From NCBI GenBank assembly GCA_026119935.1, contig JALRMH010000008.1, forward strand, positions 682,001 to 746,000: a stretch of DNA of 64,000 nt, in the 5' to 3' direction. The position numbers and the translations under genes were made by a program. This document shows positions 21,845-33,541 of the stretch, in pieces. Each line of letters opens with the position of its first letter. The stretch's first letter is position 1. Source of the DNA: Endothia cerciana (lineage: Eukaryota > Ascomycota > Sordariomycetes > Diaporthales > Cryphonectriaceae). The notes under the pieces are model-generated. The model ran no database searches, had not been told where the DNA came from, and saw only the letters and a program-made list of their open reading frames with translations.

Positions 21845-24777
21845 ATGAAGACCGAAGACGATCACTCCGCTGACCTCATCTCTGTCGTGCCGCCCGTCCC
21901 CGCCGCCGACTCCTCCGACGACCTGGACTTTGCCGCCGTGCCGTCCGGATCTGCACCAGACTCCTCCGGCTCGTCAGCGCCGGCTTCCCATGGGCGCGCT
22001 GGATCGCCTACCAAGCCACAGCAGGCTTCCAAGCGGACTGTGTGCGACCACTGCCGGAGACGACGTATGTGTGACTCTCATTGCAGCCCCTACCTCATCT
22101 CACCGCCGTCGTTGCGATGGTTCTCGCATTGTTCCACCTTCACGTGTCACATGCCAAACGAGTGTCATGCCGTCAAGATTTTCCTCATCGCCGCTCTCGG
22201 CCTGTCCACACCATGCTAGGCCACCTCATGCTAACAGCGCTCAGGAATACGATGTGATGGACAATTCCCATGTCAACAATGTATCAATGCCACGTTGACC
22301 TGTAAGCGGGACCATGTCCCTCGGAAACGTGGTCCGAAGCGTGGTCATGGCCGGGTCATGTAAGCCTTCTCGCTTTCTTCGCTCCTTGCCCTCGTGCGTC
22401 GTGCGTGGCAGGGAACATCTCCCTCGGGCCTCCCTCTCATCTTGGACGGCTGAGGACCGACGGCTCCCCCTTCGCCCCCCCCCCCCCCCTCCGACCTGAT
22501 CGCTCAACAACCAAGCTGACCTGCGCCGTGATAGCAACGAGCTGAGAGCACGGGAGGTGAAGGAGAGCCATAGCAGGGAGAACAGTCCGGAGCTGGAACC
22601 CAGGCCAACCACCTCACAGGCACCACAGGATGTATCCTGGCGAAATAACGCCACAGACCCGCGCAACGGGCCCGAGCCCAGGAGCCTCTTCGCCTCGGAC
22701 CAGTTTCAACCCCTTCACCGCCCTCACCTCCAGCTCATTCCCAAGTGTGTGGATCTCTATTATGAGCACATCTACCCGATCATGCCCTTGCTGTACATGC
22801 CAGCCATACGGGCCATGATCGCGAGGCAGATGACAGCACCGGAGAAGAACCTTATCTATGCATTGTGTGCCATGACGTGTATGCACATGTCCGGCAAGAG
22901 CCTTCACGTGGACGGCCCCGCATCGTGGGAGGAGGCAGGCCGTTTCTTCCTAGACGAGTGCGTGTCGAATAGACAATCGTACGACTTCATGGAAGACGCC
23001 TCGATCAGCGCCGTCATATCGTCGTTCTGGCTGTCGACGTCATCCTTCGAGATAAATCAGAACCGAAAGTCATGGCTGTACCTGAGGGAGGCCCTGACGC
23101 TGGCTCAGGATATGGGCCTGCACGACGACTCGACCTACGTTGATCTCTCCCCTGAGGAGGCACTATGCCGGCAACGGGTCTTCTGGATCCTGTTCGTGAC
23201 CGAGAGGTGAGATCTGAGAACGCCCTCTGCGTCTCCGCGCCGGCTTGCTCACACGCAACAGGTCCTTCGCCATCCTGCGGAACAAACCAATAACCTTCAA
23301 GAAGACGCCATCGCTGCCGACAACGAGGCATGCTTACGAATCTCCCGATATCCACACTGGCTTTCTCCAGCTCGTGTCATCATACACGCCACTCGACGAG
23401 TCATTTGTGTCGGCCTGGAACGACGGCTCCGACCCTCGCGTCTCCGCGACTACTTACCTTGCACTGCAAAACCTCCTCACTCAACCACCATCATTCCTCC
23501 AACGCTCCCGTGCATCGACACCCTCATCAGACACTCAGCCGTATTACTCGGCACCAGTCACAGCGACCCCGTCGGCCGCCGGCTCAGACGAGGAGGTCGA
23601 CATGGAGTTGGTGCAGTCCGAACCAACCGCGATACAGAAAGCCGACCTCCTCATCACCCAACAGTGGCTGCGTCTCATCGTGTGGCAGAGCTCGTTCCGG
23701 CAGAGCCTGCTGAGCTGGACCGCGCCCCATGAAAGCATGCACTTCGCCTTCCCTCTGGCCATCGCCCGGTCTACCGCGGGCGTGTTGCAGAGTCTCCCGA
23801 GCTCAGCGGTCGAGGTACACGGTATGGGCATCTTTGAGAAGATCTTCGAGATCGGGACGTGGTGCATAAATGTGCTGGGCGCAATCGACCGCGCAAGCGC
23901 AACAGGCACGCCGATAAGTGGTATCCGCGGCACGATGGGGATGGACTTCATCGGGACGGGGGACCTCGGCGTGTTGGGCGTGAGCAGGAAAGGCGTCGCG
24001 ATCGACCCACTCGAATTCTTCGTGCGCACCCTCAGCGCCACCCCGAACAGTAGGACGCAGTTTGCGGAGAGGCTGTTGATGTTCGCCCAGGAGCGACCCG
24101 GCGGGATGAGGATGGCGCTGACCCCCTCGTTGAACTCACCCGTCCTCCCGCCCGAGGGCATAGCTTGGCCGAACTTCGGCCTCGGCATGACGAATAGCGA
24201 CGTGCCGATGGGGAATGTCTTGGGCGAGGTCGCCAAGGACGAGACGGAAGTCGACATCGGCGATGACGTCTGGCCGTTGGACGGCGCGATGAATCTCGAC
24301 GCCGGGCCATCTGCGTCCATGCCCTCGCTTCTCGCCGATTCGATCCTGAACATCAACGCGAACTCCTTCTTGCCCGCAGGCCGTGCCAACACGAATGCAT
24401 TCGCCTCGGGCAGCGGCACCGACACACCAGCCACAGCCGCAGCCGGCCAGAGACAGACCCCAGCGCCCCTCTCGATGCCCTCCCTCAGCACCTCCGTGTC
24501 CCTGGCAAACTGGGACAACGACATCAGCGCGGCGTCAGGGGACTGGTCGTACGACATCACCAGCCCGACTGTCGAGCCGACGACATTCAGCAACAACGCG
24601 TCAGCATACAACAGTGGCACAGGGACGCCGGTCGGGGCGTTCACGCCGGGGACATTCTCGCGGCAGGACTCGGGGGATAACTTATACCAGTACCAGGAGA
24701 GGCGGCCGCAGCCACAGTTCGAGACGGGGCTAGGCGGCGGCGGCGGGAGCAGTAGCAGCATCGGGACATCAGGATGA
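21845..24777 (+). CDS. Zn(II)2Cys6 transcription factor with fungal-specific domain
   Basis: Four exons (21845-22064, 22245-22359, 22535-23206, 23262-24777) encode 840 residues. Splicing assembles the zinc cluster CX2CX6CX5CX2CX6C at residues 67-93 (CDHCRRRR / IRCDGQFPCQQCINATLTC) followed by a basic linker RKRGPKRGHGR. The middle homology domain (about residues 180-420) has CVDLYYEHIYPIMPLLYMP and WLYLREALTLAQDMGLH, characteristic of the fungal_trans family. The C-terminus is Ser/Thr/Asn/Gly-rich and disordered. The RKRGPKxG linker with the YPIMPLL motif resembles regulators of maltose, sucrose or galactose use, but the target genes cannot be read from the sequence and no sugar cluster adjoins it. 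The first intron falls inside the zinc cluster, a common site in this family. Expected nuclear DNA-binding activator. Confidence 0.92.
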
Positions 24778-25288
24778 CGAACGAGGGGTCGGAAGAGCGG
24801 CCGATGATTTGATTGACTTGGGGGGTGCGAAGGTCAAGGATTTTAAGCGATCATTAGGTGGACCGGGCGGGCGGGGTCTGGTTCCAAAGGCGCCGGCTTT
24901 CAGGTTGAGGGAGCAACAGGCGTGCGTTGTTAGACGGAACGGGTTTCCTTTTCTTTTCTTTTCTTTTTGGGGAGAGAAGGGGAAAGGGTAGGTCTCCTCA
25001 TTAGCGGCATGAACTAAGCTGCTATGAGGAAGTCTCATGATCCAATGTTATAGGACAGCGCGCAGCCACCTCTATATATCCAGTTCCTTGGGCTGAGGCA
25101 TGACGATGGCCTGCCGCAAGTGTCTTTGTTCAGAGCAGATGTGAACAGAGGAGTAGAGAGGCACGACCAGGAGTATAAAGCGCTGGTTGGTTTGGGTTTT
25201 TTTTTCTGGCGGGTTTTTTTCTTCTTCTTTTTTTCTTCTTTTGTTCCCCTGAAAATTTCCCTCCTCCTGCATGTGCTCTATGGGCTGA
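24778..25288. other. Intergenic, convergent 3' ends
   Basis: The region contains T-rich tracts (24945-24968, 25199-25240) typical of 3' untranslated regions on either strand. No gene seen. Confidence 0.5.
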
Positions 25289-26317
25289 TCACATAGCTGA
25301 TTTCGAGTTCCTAGGGCCTGATAGAATTGGCTGCAAAAGGTGCCGAGGAGGCTCGAGGCGTTCCGCCAACGGCAATCTGAGCCTCGGGCTACGTCGCCCA
25401 TAAAGCTTTATTTTCGAGTGCGCTGGTAACATCGTGTATTCGTGACTTGCAGCATGAATTATAAATGGCGTGAGCCCGTAGGCGCAAACAGTTGATCTGG
25501 ATATGCTCTGAACATGGATGGCTGCCGTGATGGTGCTCCCGTTCGTGCAATCCAACGACGTGATGGGGTAAAAGTCAATGTGGCCCGGACCAACGTCCAA
25601 GTTGCTGTCGCCCCCGCTAATAGGGGGAAAGGCCAGGGAAAAAAAAGGGAGGCCGAGATGTCAGCCAGGAATACAGACGGGGCAGGACCGTAGAGCAGCA
25701 GCAGCAGCAGCAGCACACAAGGAAACTGTATAGGAAACACTCACAAATTGACGTAGTAGGCCACGCCCCCGCAGAAGGCTATCCCGTCGCCGACCTCCCA
25801 CCGCCGGATGGCCTGCGGGTTCGACTCGAAGCAGTTCGAGTACCACGGGTAGGTGGAGGCGATGCCGATGGTGATGTTATCGGGCGGGCCGTACCCCGCC
25901 GGCTGCAGCGGGAGGCCGACAAGGCAGGCGTTGAGCCCGCACTCCAGGCAGGGCCCGTCGTTGCTGTCGCACGCCGTGGCGGTGCCCGAGGCGGTGCTGT
26001 TGATGCAGACGTTGGCTGTGTGAACAGGAGCATCATGGGAGCGTTCAGCCTGTGTCCCCCTTTTTTTTCTTCTCCCTTTCATGTATCTTGAGCAGAGGGA
26101 GGAGAATGAGGGTATGTGGGAGGGACTCACGGACGTCAACCTCGTCGGCGCAGTCCAGGTTGTCGGAGGAGTTGAACCACTGGAAGGTGGTCACCTCCCA
26201 GGCCGGGATGACGTCGCATTCTGGCGGAGGCGTGAGGGACTGCCGGGGGTTGATGACCTTCGCTCTCGAGAGGCCGAAGGAGGAGAGGAGCAGGATGGCG
26301 GTACGTTTATACATCAT
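25289..26317 (-). CDS. Secreted cysteine-containing protein, candidate effector
   Basis: Three minus-strand exons (26317-26131, 26015-25745, 25604-25289) give 257 residues in a continuous frame. The first residues (MMYKRTAILLLSSFGLSRA) are a signal peptide. The mature part has an aromatic-rich fold with about ten cysteines (ECDVIPAW, NLDCADEVD, VCINSTASG, CDSNDGPCLECGLNACLVG, SNCFES, AFCGG, SLDCTNGS) and N-glycosylation sites. I do not recognise a family; size and cysteines fit a secreted fungal protein or effector. The last about 60 residues (after AIHVQSISRS) turn Arg/Pro/Leu-rich and do not look like the rest, so a further intron or an earlier stop may exist. The second ATG of the ATGATG pair is equally possible as start. 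Confidence 0.65.
25694..25716. repeat. GCA trinucleotide repeat in an intron
   Basis: About seven GCA units in the second intron of the secreted-protein gene. Confidence 0.8.
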
Positions 26318-27180
26318 GGTGCTGGATGGGCAATAAGACCACGGAGACGGAATAGTAGCTAAACAGGCTCCGGTATGGGAATAAGACATAGCCCGGGTCG
26401 GGTCCTGAGAAGGCCTGGGATAGCATAGGATTTATGTATCTGAAGATGGTCAAGAAGCTCAGACAGCATGATTTACATACACGATCCTCACCGAAGCCAT
26501 GGCCTCTCACCGCGGGAGTTGCCCACGGAGTAGAGGCCTGAGATGAACGCACAGCTCCAGGGACCAGCGTGCGGTGTTGGAAGAAACAAATACGAAGTGT
26601 GGCTGCACGTCCAGCCAGGATGCTAAGACAGAGAAACACTAACTCGTGACGAGAGCTGGCATACAACGTTACGGGCGCCGTGGCGGCGTGCAGAGGGGCC
26701 AATGGGTCCCCAATCCCACCGAGTTGCTTCTGGGGGGGGGGGGGGGAGGGAAAGGGATAGGTCTCGGCGCTAATCACAGATTGATTGCTCTTCTGCAGGC
26801 ACCTACACTACCATAACCTTGGCTGCCGAAGTCCCTTTCTGTCGACCATTGGCTGCTGCACGACAAAAGCAAATGTCGGAGGGTCTCCAAGTAGGGAAGC
26901 CATGTCTACACGTCAGCCAGCTCTGTGCCGAGCAGCCGTTGTCTCAACGCGGGCCGCAGCGGTGAAGGCGTGTGGCGGCCAGCCGAGGGCAATGGTCAAC
27001 TTGAGACGACGCCCTCAGCTTCAGATCTTCGTTCTTGCAGCCGGGGAAGCTCAAGTTGTGTGAGAGTTGGCGCGATATCCGGCCCACTACAACATGCCCC
27101 TTCGAGACACAGTGGACAGCCTGACAGGTCATGGGTGGATGACACGGCATCCTCACCGACGGCCGCATCATCCATTCATC
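26318..27180. other. Intergenic, no gene seen
   Basis: The region lies between the start of the secreted-protein gene and the stop of the deaminase-like gene, both on the minus strand. It contains a G run (26731-26746). No consistent coding frame. Confidence 0.5.
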
Positions 27181-28655
27181 CTAGTCCCCAAATGATGTCT
27201 CCATGTCCGCGTCACCGTCAGCTGCCACACCTCCTTGATCCAGCACGCCGAAGGCGAGGCCTGTCATACCAGTGGTCGAATCGTGTTGTTTCCCTAGAGG
27301 CACCTTCTCAGTAAGCGTTCTCAGTGCCTCGGCGCGGATCGGGATGACCATGGCGTTCAGCATGTCTTCCCTCGCCTTGACTGCCGCCTTGCTGTCCCTC
27401 TGTAACACATCAGGCGGCTTCCAGTTGATATACACATTGCCGTGTGTCGGACGGACCTGGAAACCGCCATTATGCGCCTGGAAATAGTAATGGCAGAGCC
27501 TACAAGTCGGTTTGCTGGAGCCAATGAATTTCCATGAGTTGAAGAATGCCGAAGGGTGGACAAGCCCCTCCTTCTCGAGGGACTGGAGAATGAGCAGCTC
27601 CGCATGGACAATAGGCTGAAATGTCTCTTCGCTAATCCTCTGCTGGATGGCGTTGTCCAAGTCCAGTGACCTTGTTTCCTGTATGAGATTGTTGTAATAG
27701 AGTGCCATTTCTGCGTTGGGCGTCATGGTTCTAAGAATCTTCCCGGCGGTGACCTCCTTGTTGTCGAATGGATTCTCGTCGGGCTCGGACGATCGGACAA
27801 AGACTACCTTCGGGTTCTCGAAGAGCCTGGGAAATGTCTCAGCGGCCACGATGGACGACTGGATCCCGAGGTCGTAGGAGCGGAGTCTCCCAGCATAATG
27901 GCGGAGCTCAGACCAGCAGCTCGAGCTCTGTGTCATGCTACTATGAGCGATCCCCTCTGCGAGAACGCTAGCATCGGGTTGCTTGGTGTATGTATGGATG
28001 AGATCCATCAGATATTTACAGCGTTGGGAAACTGGGAATCTCAAAGTCAGCATCCGTGCTTGGTGTGTACTTTTTGACCCCAGAGTGGCGTCGTACAGAT
28101 GTCCTCAGGGTGGCTCTTGAAATCGGCGTCAGAAGCTGCCTTCTCCAACACGTTGAGCTGTTCCAGAGTCCCCTTGTCTGCCGGCTTGATCTTGATGCAA
28201 GCCCGACAGGCCTTCTTGAAAGCGATCAGATAGCTGTGGATTCTCGTTCGACAATGCGCCAGGACCTTCCTCAGGAGGATCTGGCCGTTTTCCTCTGTCG
28301 TATGACTCCTCAACGTCATCAGCAGGTCCAACACGAAATCCGAGATCCTCGTCAACCGGCTCTTATTCATTCTGTTGCATGCGAATCGGTATTGAACGCA
28401 ATCCTGCATGTCAAGCACCGTGAAGGCGGTGACGGAATCGCCCCCGAGCTTGACATCGCAGAACTGGCTCAACCTGTTTACGAAATCTTTGAATGTGTTT
28501 TCGAAGTGGTTGTCGCTTTGCCATGTTGAGTCGTGTGAGACGGGCTGCCTGTTGGTCGCGCAAGCCCTCGTCACGGCGGAGAGGAACACTGCAGCTGCAT
28601 AGAAGCGATGCCGAAGATCCTTCTTGATCAGAGCCGGTAATCTCGAGTTCGCCAT
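27181..28655 (-). CDS. OTT_1508-like deaminase-fold protein
   Basis: Two minus-strand exons (28655-28097 and 28031-27181) give about 469 residues. The intron chosen is GTACGA...TTCCCAG, 66 bases, phase 1; an alternative donor 23 bases further downstream on the minus strand gives nearly the same protein. The C-terminal half carries a zinc-deaminase signature: IVHAELLIL (HAE near residues 329-331) and PTCRLCHYYF (CxxC near 363-366), with KFIGSSKPTC between. This pairing, followed by VRPTHGNVYINWKPP, matches the fungal OTT_1508-like branch of the nucleic-acid/nucleotide deaminase superfamily. The N-terminal half is helical and unassigned. Substrate unknown; members are lineage-specific accessory proteins, sometimes linked to conflict systems in prokaryotes. 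All four catalytic/metal positions are intact, so activity is plausible. Confidence 0.82.
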
Positions 28656-29448
28656 GACCTCCGAGTCCGCCTCTACCTCATCATCGAGGCAAGAGGCTCG
28701 ACTCCGGTAATGACGCCCACGATAACCGGGATTTGTCCGTTCCAGCCCTGAGACAATCCCGTATGCCTCGGTAGTCTATGTTCGCCCAATTGTAGTGCTT
28801 CTCGAATCTTTCACACTACGAATGACCGGAATGCTGTGCTGGGGAGCTAATATGGTGTTGATAGACCTGAAGCTGAAAGTAATCACCAATTCAGGGACTG
28901 AAAATGATGTGGGCGTCGTCAGATCCACGCCATCAAGAGCTCACGGAACAAGGTCTATGCATCATGGGAAGGCCATGCCGACATGTTCCAACCAAGGGTG
29001 CTGTTGGGCACAACGAGGCAGATTTGGCTGGATGTGCACCTTCGTTACAGGTCGTCCAAGGGCGTGATAATGCTACTCGGGGGGCTTCTTATCAAGTTAT
29101 CGGCGTGGTATCTCTACCAGCGGCTAGCCCAATACGGGATGTCTGCGGAATTTGTTGCGGACAGAGTGTTCGAAGCATAATACGAAAAACAGCTAGAACC
29201 TAGTATACTTGGCATTAAATTGGTACTAGGTGAAAGCAAATTCCAACTGGAGGGTCATTGCAAGGGAGCCCATGCCCGGCTGGAAGGCCTCCTGCAGATG
29301 GAGCGGGGTCGGGTCCATGGCCAGCAAATGTTCCACACCTTTATCATCTCCGGTTCCGTGTCGACGACGTCTTGTTTGGTCCCACCTTCGCTTCCTCAGT
29401 CCATGCGCAGATGCATGAGCTCTGCTCGGCTGCTTCTAACGATTGGTG
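28656..29448. other. Intergenic between divergent genes, short coding-like stretch
   Basis: A promoter region is expected here. A 65-codon plus-strand frame (28983-29180, beginning MFQPRVLLGTTRQIWLDV) looks mildly protein-like but has no motif and no splice continuation I could support. Confidence 0.35.
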
Positions 29449-30764
29449 ATGGGAGATTTCGAGTCAAAAGATGAACCTCTCTGGTGTGACGTCTCGCCTG
29501 GCCTTATTCATGAGGCTATGGACGACGTGACGAGTTTCGAGGAAGAGGTTCATTGGATGTCCTTGGAACTGGGTGCTGGACATTCCCCTTCAGGTTGGTC
29601 ATCCAGGTGGCGGGACTCCTGCTTTAGTCCCTCCATAAGCGATTTGCTCACACCACAAAAACAGCCATGGGCACGTTCGATCCCGGAGACTATGGTCACC
29701 TCGGTCTGACTGAGGATGGCTCGGAAGAGAGCACCTCGGGTCCCGCAGGGGCATTCTCCTCGCCTGAGGTTCCGCAGCACTGTGTCCTACCCCAATCTCA
29801 CCTCTGGCACTCTGATGCGATGGGAAACTCGCCTGGTGACAGCTCCACGTTCTCGGACGCTACGCTGCCTCCACTTGTTCAGTGCGGCACCAACGACAGT
29901 CTCGACTGGGCTGGCCCCAGCCTGTGTTCTGACGTGGATCCAGGTCTATACATACAGCCTCGCTACCTTGTTCAGTGTGGCCCGGACCCTGTCAACGATG
30001 CCTTGCTCAGCTGTTTCGACCACAGCACCCCCGTGACCCCCTTCCCTGGCCCTGCGAACATTACGTTCGACGGGGTTCCAGTTCAGGACTCTTAGAGTTC
30101 TTCCGTTCCCTTAATCACGGGGTCTGAGGACTACCAGTCTCTAGATCTGCAGCACGGCTTTGCGTTGGAATCCGCCCCTGACATTCAGTTTGACGCATGG
30201 CAAATGGAACGCGCAACTGCCACAGAGCTAGATGCTGCCCAAACGCCTGCGCAACCTGATATGCTCAACAGTCTACAAGTTGCAGCACCCCCCGCGTCTG
30301 CAGCTGATAGGCCACACGAGGCAGTGCCATCGATCGAGGATGTCGAAGCCCTTGTAGGCCCGCCATATAAATGCCCCTATCCCGACTGCGAGTCAAAGCA
30401 ATACTCAATGAAGAGCAGTCTGAGGTAAGTCGGCCTGGTTCCCAAAGCTAGTGCTCACCTCAAGACTGACGACGCTATTCCTCAAAGGAAGCATTATCTG
30501 AGCCATACGAAGCACGTCGTATGCGAGTTTTCCCTATGCCCACGAGGAGTCCAAGGCCACGGCTTTGCCACGAACAAAGATATGTACCAACATTGCTGGG
30601 TTGCCCACCCTGCGCATGCAGTAGAAAGGGGATACCCTAGGTTTGAAGCCGAGTGCGATCTATGTGGCGCGATACTCCGGAGGAAGGATAATTTGAAGAG
30701 GCACCAGGAGAAGTCATGTCCAGCACGGCCTCGTGAGGTTGTCGCTACGGAGACAGGTACTTGA
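29449..30764 (+). CDS. C2H2-type zinc finger protein (in-frame TAG or small intron)
   Basis: Exons at 29449-29593, 29665-30424 and 30488-30764 join in frame. The acidic N-terminal half (start MGDFESKDEPLW) is followed by three finger-like units: CPYPDC...HYLSHTKH spanning the last intron, CEFSLC...HCWVAH, and CDLCGAILRRKDNLKRHQEKSC. This layout, an acidic region then C-terminal fingers with CPxxxC spacing, is common in fungal C2H2 regulators. The frame contains a TAG at 30093-30095. It disappears if a 63-base intron (30033-30095, GTGACC...CTCTTAG, frame-neutral) is spliced, giving 372 residues; otherwise the gene is broken there. The donor is weak and no good branch point is seen, so both readings stay open. 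Probable nuclear DNA-binding protein. Confidence 0.65.
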
Positions 30765-32309
30765 TGGTGTCTGGCATGATATTCCTGGCACCGCTCATCT
30801 CATTCCTCGAGCATTCAGGCTCAATGTGCTTGCCTTCATGGTTTCTATTCGCACTTGAAAACTAAAATCAGGGGGACTCTCACTTTCAGTTCTAATTGAG
30901 ATTTCTATCATCCTCAAGAGCCATTCTTTCCTTGTCAGCATCAAGTATGAAAACTGTGTTCTCAGTACCGACAATTCTAGTTCTGCGTCTGCGTCTCAAT
31001 GAGACATGCACGGCATTGATGAATGTCTTCTGTGTGTTCAAGATCTTCCTCGTGATAGGATATTGCAATTGCGACAGATCAGTGAATCAAATGTGAAGGT
31101 TGATAGCATGAAGCTGAGCTTGAGACCATCGCTCGAGGACCACATATAGTTCTACATACAGGTGCGCAGGAATAGCGTCGTCAAAGAACTTAGAGGCAAC
31201 TAGCTCACCGTCTTCGATGGCTTCTAAGCACTGGATTTGCTTCGGCACCACCGGTGGTGGCGGAGGCCTCTGCTGTGGCATTATAGTTCCCCGTTGTGTA
31301 AATTCGTCTCCCGAGGCTGGGCGCTTGAGAAAGATAGCGGTAGAAGCGGAACCGGGAGACTGTAGGTGAAGGGTGAAAAGTAGAAGAAACACCAAGCGAA
31401 ACCTAGGAGCTGGCTGGTGCGGGCGATGTTAATTATTGAGTGTATACGTAGTATAAGTAGTTCATTGATATATATTAAGCTTCCAATAATTTATGAAGTG
31501 GGCTTTTTGGTGGGTTTTATATATATATATTTTCGATTTTCTGGCTCTGATTCTTCTTCCTTTTGGTTTTATTTTTATAACCTGGAAGAGGTCAGACAAG
31601 GCCAGTCCTCAAGGCCAGATTCGGTGGCCTGTCCTTGAGCCCGTGTCCGTCTCAACACCGTTTTCGCACGGTTGTGGACCTTCCTCCAGTCGATTCGTAT
31701 TGTTGTTTTGTTTTCTTTTAGGAATCCAGGACATGACTTTTTTGCAAGAGTCCAGATTTCCACGTTTGAGGCACATTGGAGTTTGAGCTGCTGCTGCAAG
31801 GCTGACAGCGCCTCTGCTACAAACCTTACGCTTCACAGTCCAGTCAGCGGACTTTCTCTGAGTGGTATTTATTGGTGGAAGACAGATCAGCCACAAGGAC
31901 TGCCACTATTTAGCTCGCTGGGTTATAATTGCATCTAGCGAGGTATCGCGCCTCAACTGGGATCAATGGTCGAGAGTTCCACCGATCCTCACCAGGTCTT
32001 CAGACCCTGGCCCTCGTTCATGCAGTCGGCTTACAAGCCGCCAACGCAAAGCGGTCCAGAGTCTCCAGTTGGCATCAAACCCGACGACTTCTTACTATAG
32101 AAATACGATATCTGCAGCCGGCTTACAAGGCTAGATGAAAGGATCCGACTTTCGGTGATCAATCAACGGCCTTGAATCCAGCGTAATTCTTGGCCTCGAG
32201 GGCTATAAAGATGGCTTCCTCGACTCGACTCTCGGGTCAGATCTACTACTCTGATCGCTTGTCTGTATCTTGTTTCCTCGGAGACTCTACGGTACTGGTA
32301 ACCACAAGC
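30765..32309. other. A+T-richer intergenic region
   Basis: No clear gene on the plus strand. TA repeats lie at 31518-31530. One small minus-strand frame with protein-like composition is listed separately. Confidence 0.45.
31087..31281 (-). CDS. Possible small protein or 3' exon
   Basis: A minus-strand frame of 64 codons begins MPQQRPPPPPVVPKQIQCLE and continues ASKFFDDAIPAHLYVELYVV. Its composition is protein-like and the frame stays open further upstream to a good 3' splice signal (CTTCACCTACAG, near 31353), so it may be the last exon of a gene whose first exon I could not find, or a remnant. Confidence 0.25.
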   Translation of the reverse strand: MPQQRPPPPPVVPKQIQCLEAIEDGELVASKFFDDAIPAHLYVELYVVLERWSQAQLHAINLHI

Positions 32310-33541
32310 ATGGGGCAGCTCAAAGGCAACACGAATTTCGAACCCGAACGGGATATCCCATCTCTTGAGGGGAAAGTGATTCTAATTACAGGAGGTAAGA
32401 ATCATGATATAAGGTTGTATATGTGGTCATTCGCTGACAATATCAAAGGAACCGCTGGACTCGGGGCGGAATCTGTGAAAGCGTTGGCCAAACACTCACC
32501 ACGACATATATATTTCACCGGTCGTAACTCATCAGCTGCCAAGGATCTTGTGAAAGAAATCAAGACCGGTCATCCTTCCGCCTCTCTCTCTTTCATCCAA
32601 ATGGACATGACCTCACTGAGTTCCGTAAGGACTGCTCTGCACGAAGGTTTCACACAGGACAGACTTGACGTCTTGATGTGCAATGCTGGTATTATGGCAA
32701 AGCCGGCTGAGCTTACTAAGGATGGCTTCGAAGTTCAGTTCGGAATCAACCACCTCGCAGTACGTCTTTCATATATCACCATCCAGGCTTTTCCATCTGA
32801 TTACGATGGCGGAACCTAGGCTCGGGAAGCCTAAACCGTCACTCAGCCTCCTGATACAGCCCCATACGTCCCCCTTTTAGGTGCATTACCTCATGGAAGA
32901 TGAACTCTCTAACAGCCTAATAGCACGCATTAATTATTCGTCAGCTTGGTCCTGTATTGCTGAGGACATCTCAGGAACCAGACTCGGACGTGCGACTAGT
33001 CTCTCTAACTAGTACCGGATGGAGGGGTCATCCAAGGCAAGGGATCGACTTTGATGGTGTTCGTACAACACAAGAATCGACTGGAGGATCATGGGTTCGA
33101 TATGGGTCAGTCTCTCCCGAGCTTTCTATCCGCACATAGGGAGCGGAAAAGAGCAGCAATGCTGATTCCCCCTCCAGGCAATCCAAACTTGCCAGCATTG
33201 TCTACGCAGCTGAGTTTGCTAGGCGCAATCCATCGATTCTCGCTGTTTCTGTACACCCCGGTGTCGTCGTTACTGATCTCGTCAACGACTTGAGTCGGAC
33301 CAAGAAGGCTTTCGTGTATGCCGCAAACTGGGCAAAGGGGCTCAGTCTTTTGCAACCTAAACAGGGGGTTCTCAGCCAGCTATGGGTAGCAGCAGGGGCG
33401 AAGAAGGACGAGTTGGTCAACGGCGCATTCTACATGCCAGTTGGTGTGGAGTCCAATCATACGCTGGACAGTGTGGCCAGAAGTCCAGACCTTGCAAAGA
33501 GGCTGTGGCAATGGACTGAAGAGACACTGGCGGATTACTGA
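32310..33541 (+). CDS. Short-chain dehydrogenase/reductase
   Basis: Four exons (32310-32394, 32449-32759, 32924-33105, 33178-33541) give 313 residues. The protein is a classical SDR: cofactor loop TGGTAGLG (residues 27-34, assembled across the first intron), FTGRN after beta-2 (suggesting NADP use), CNAGIMA, the catalytic Ser in LVSLTSTG, YGQSK (catalytic Tyr-x-x-x-Lys, split by the third intron) and HPGVVVTDL. Many fungal relatives are annotated as retinol dehydrogenase- or WW-domain oxidoreductase-like; the substrate cannot be inferred. The first intron is 54 bases and frame-neutral, so unspliced reading would insert 18 residues into the cofactor loop. No secondary-metabolite core enzyme is adjacent. 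Confidence 0.9.

Noticed and set aside
23544..24761. 405-codon minus-strand open frame
   Set aside because: Antisense shadow of exon 4 of the Zn2Cys6 transcription factor, created by GC-rich third codon positions.
28983..29180. 65-codon plus-strand frame beginning MFQPRVLLG
   Set aside because: Mildly protein-like but isolated, with no splice partners or motif.
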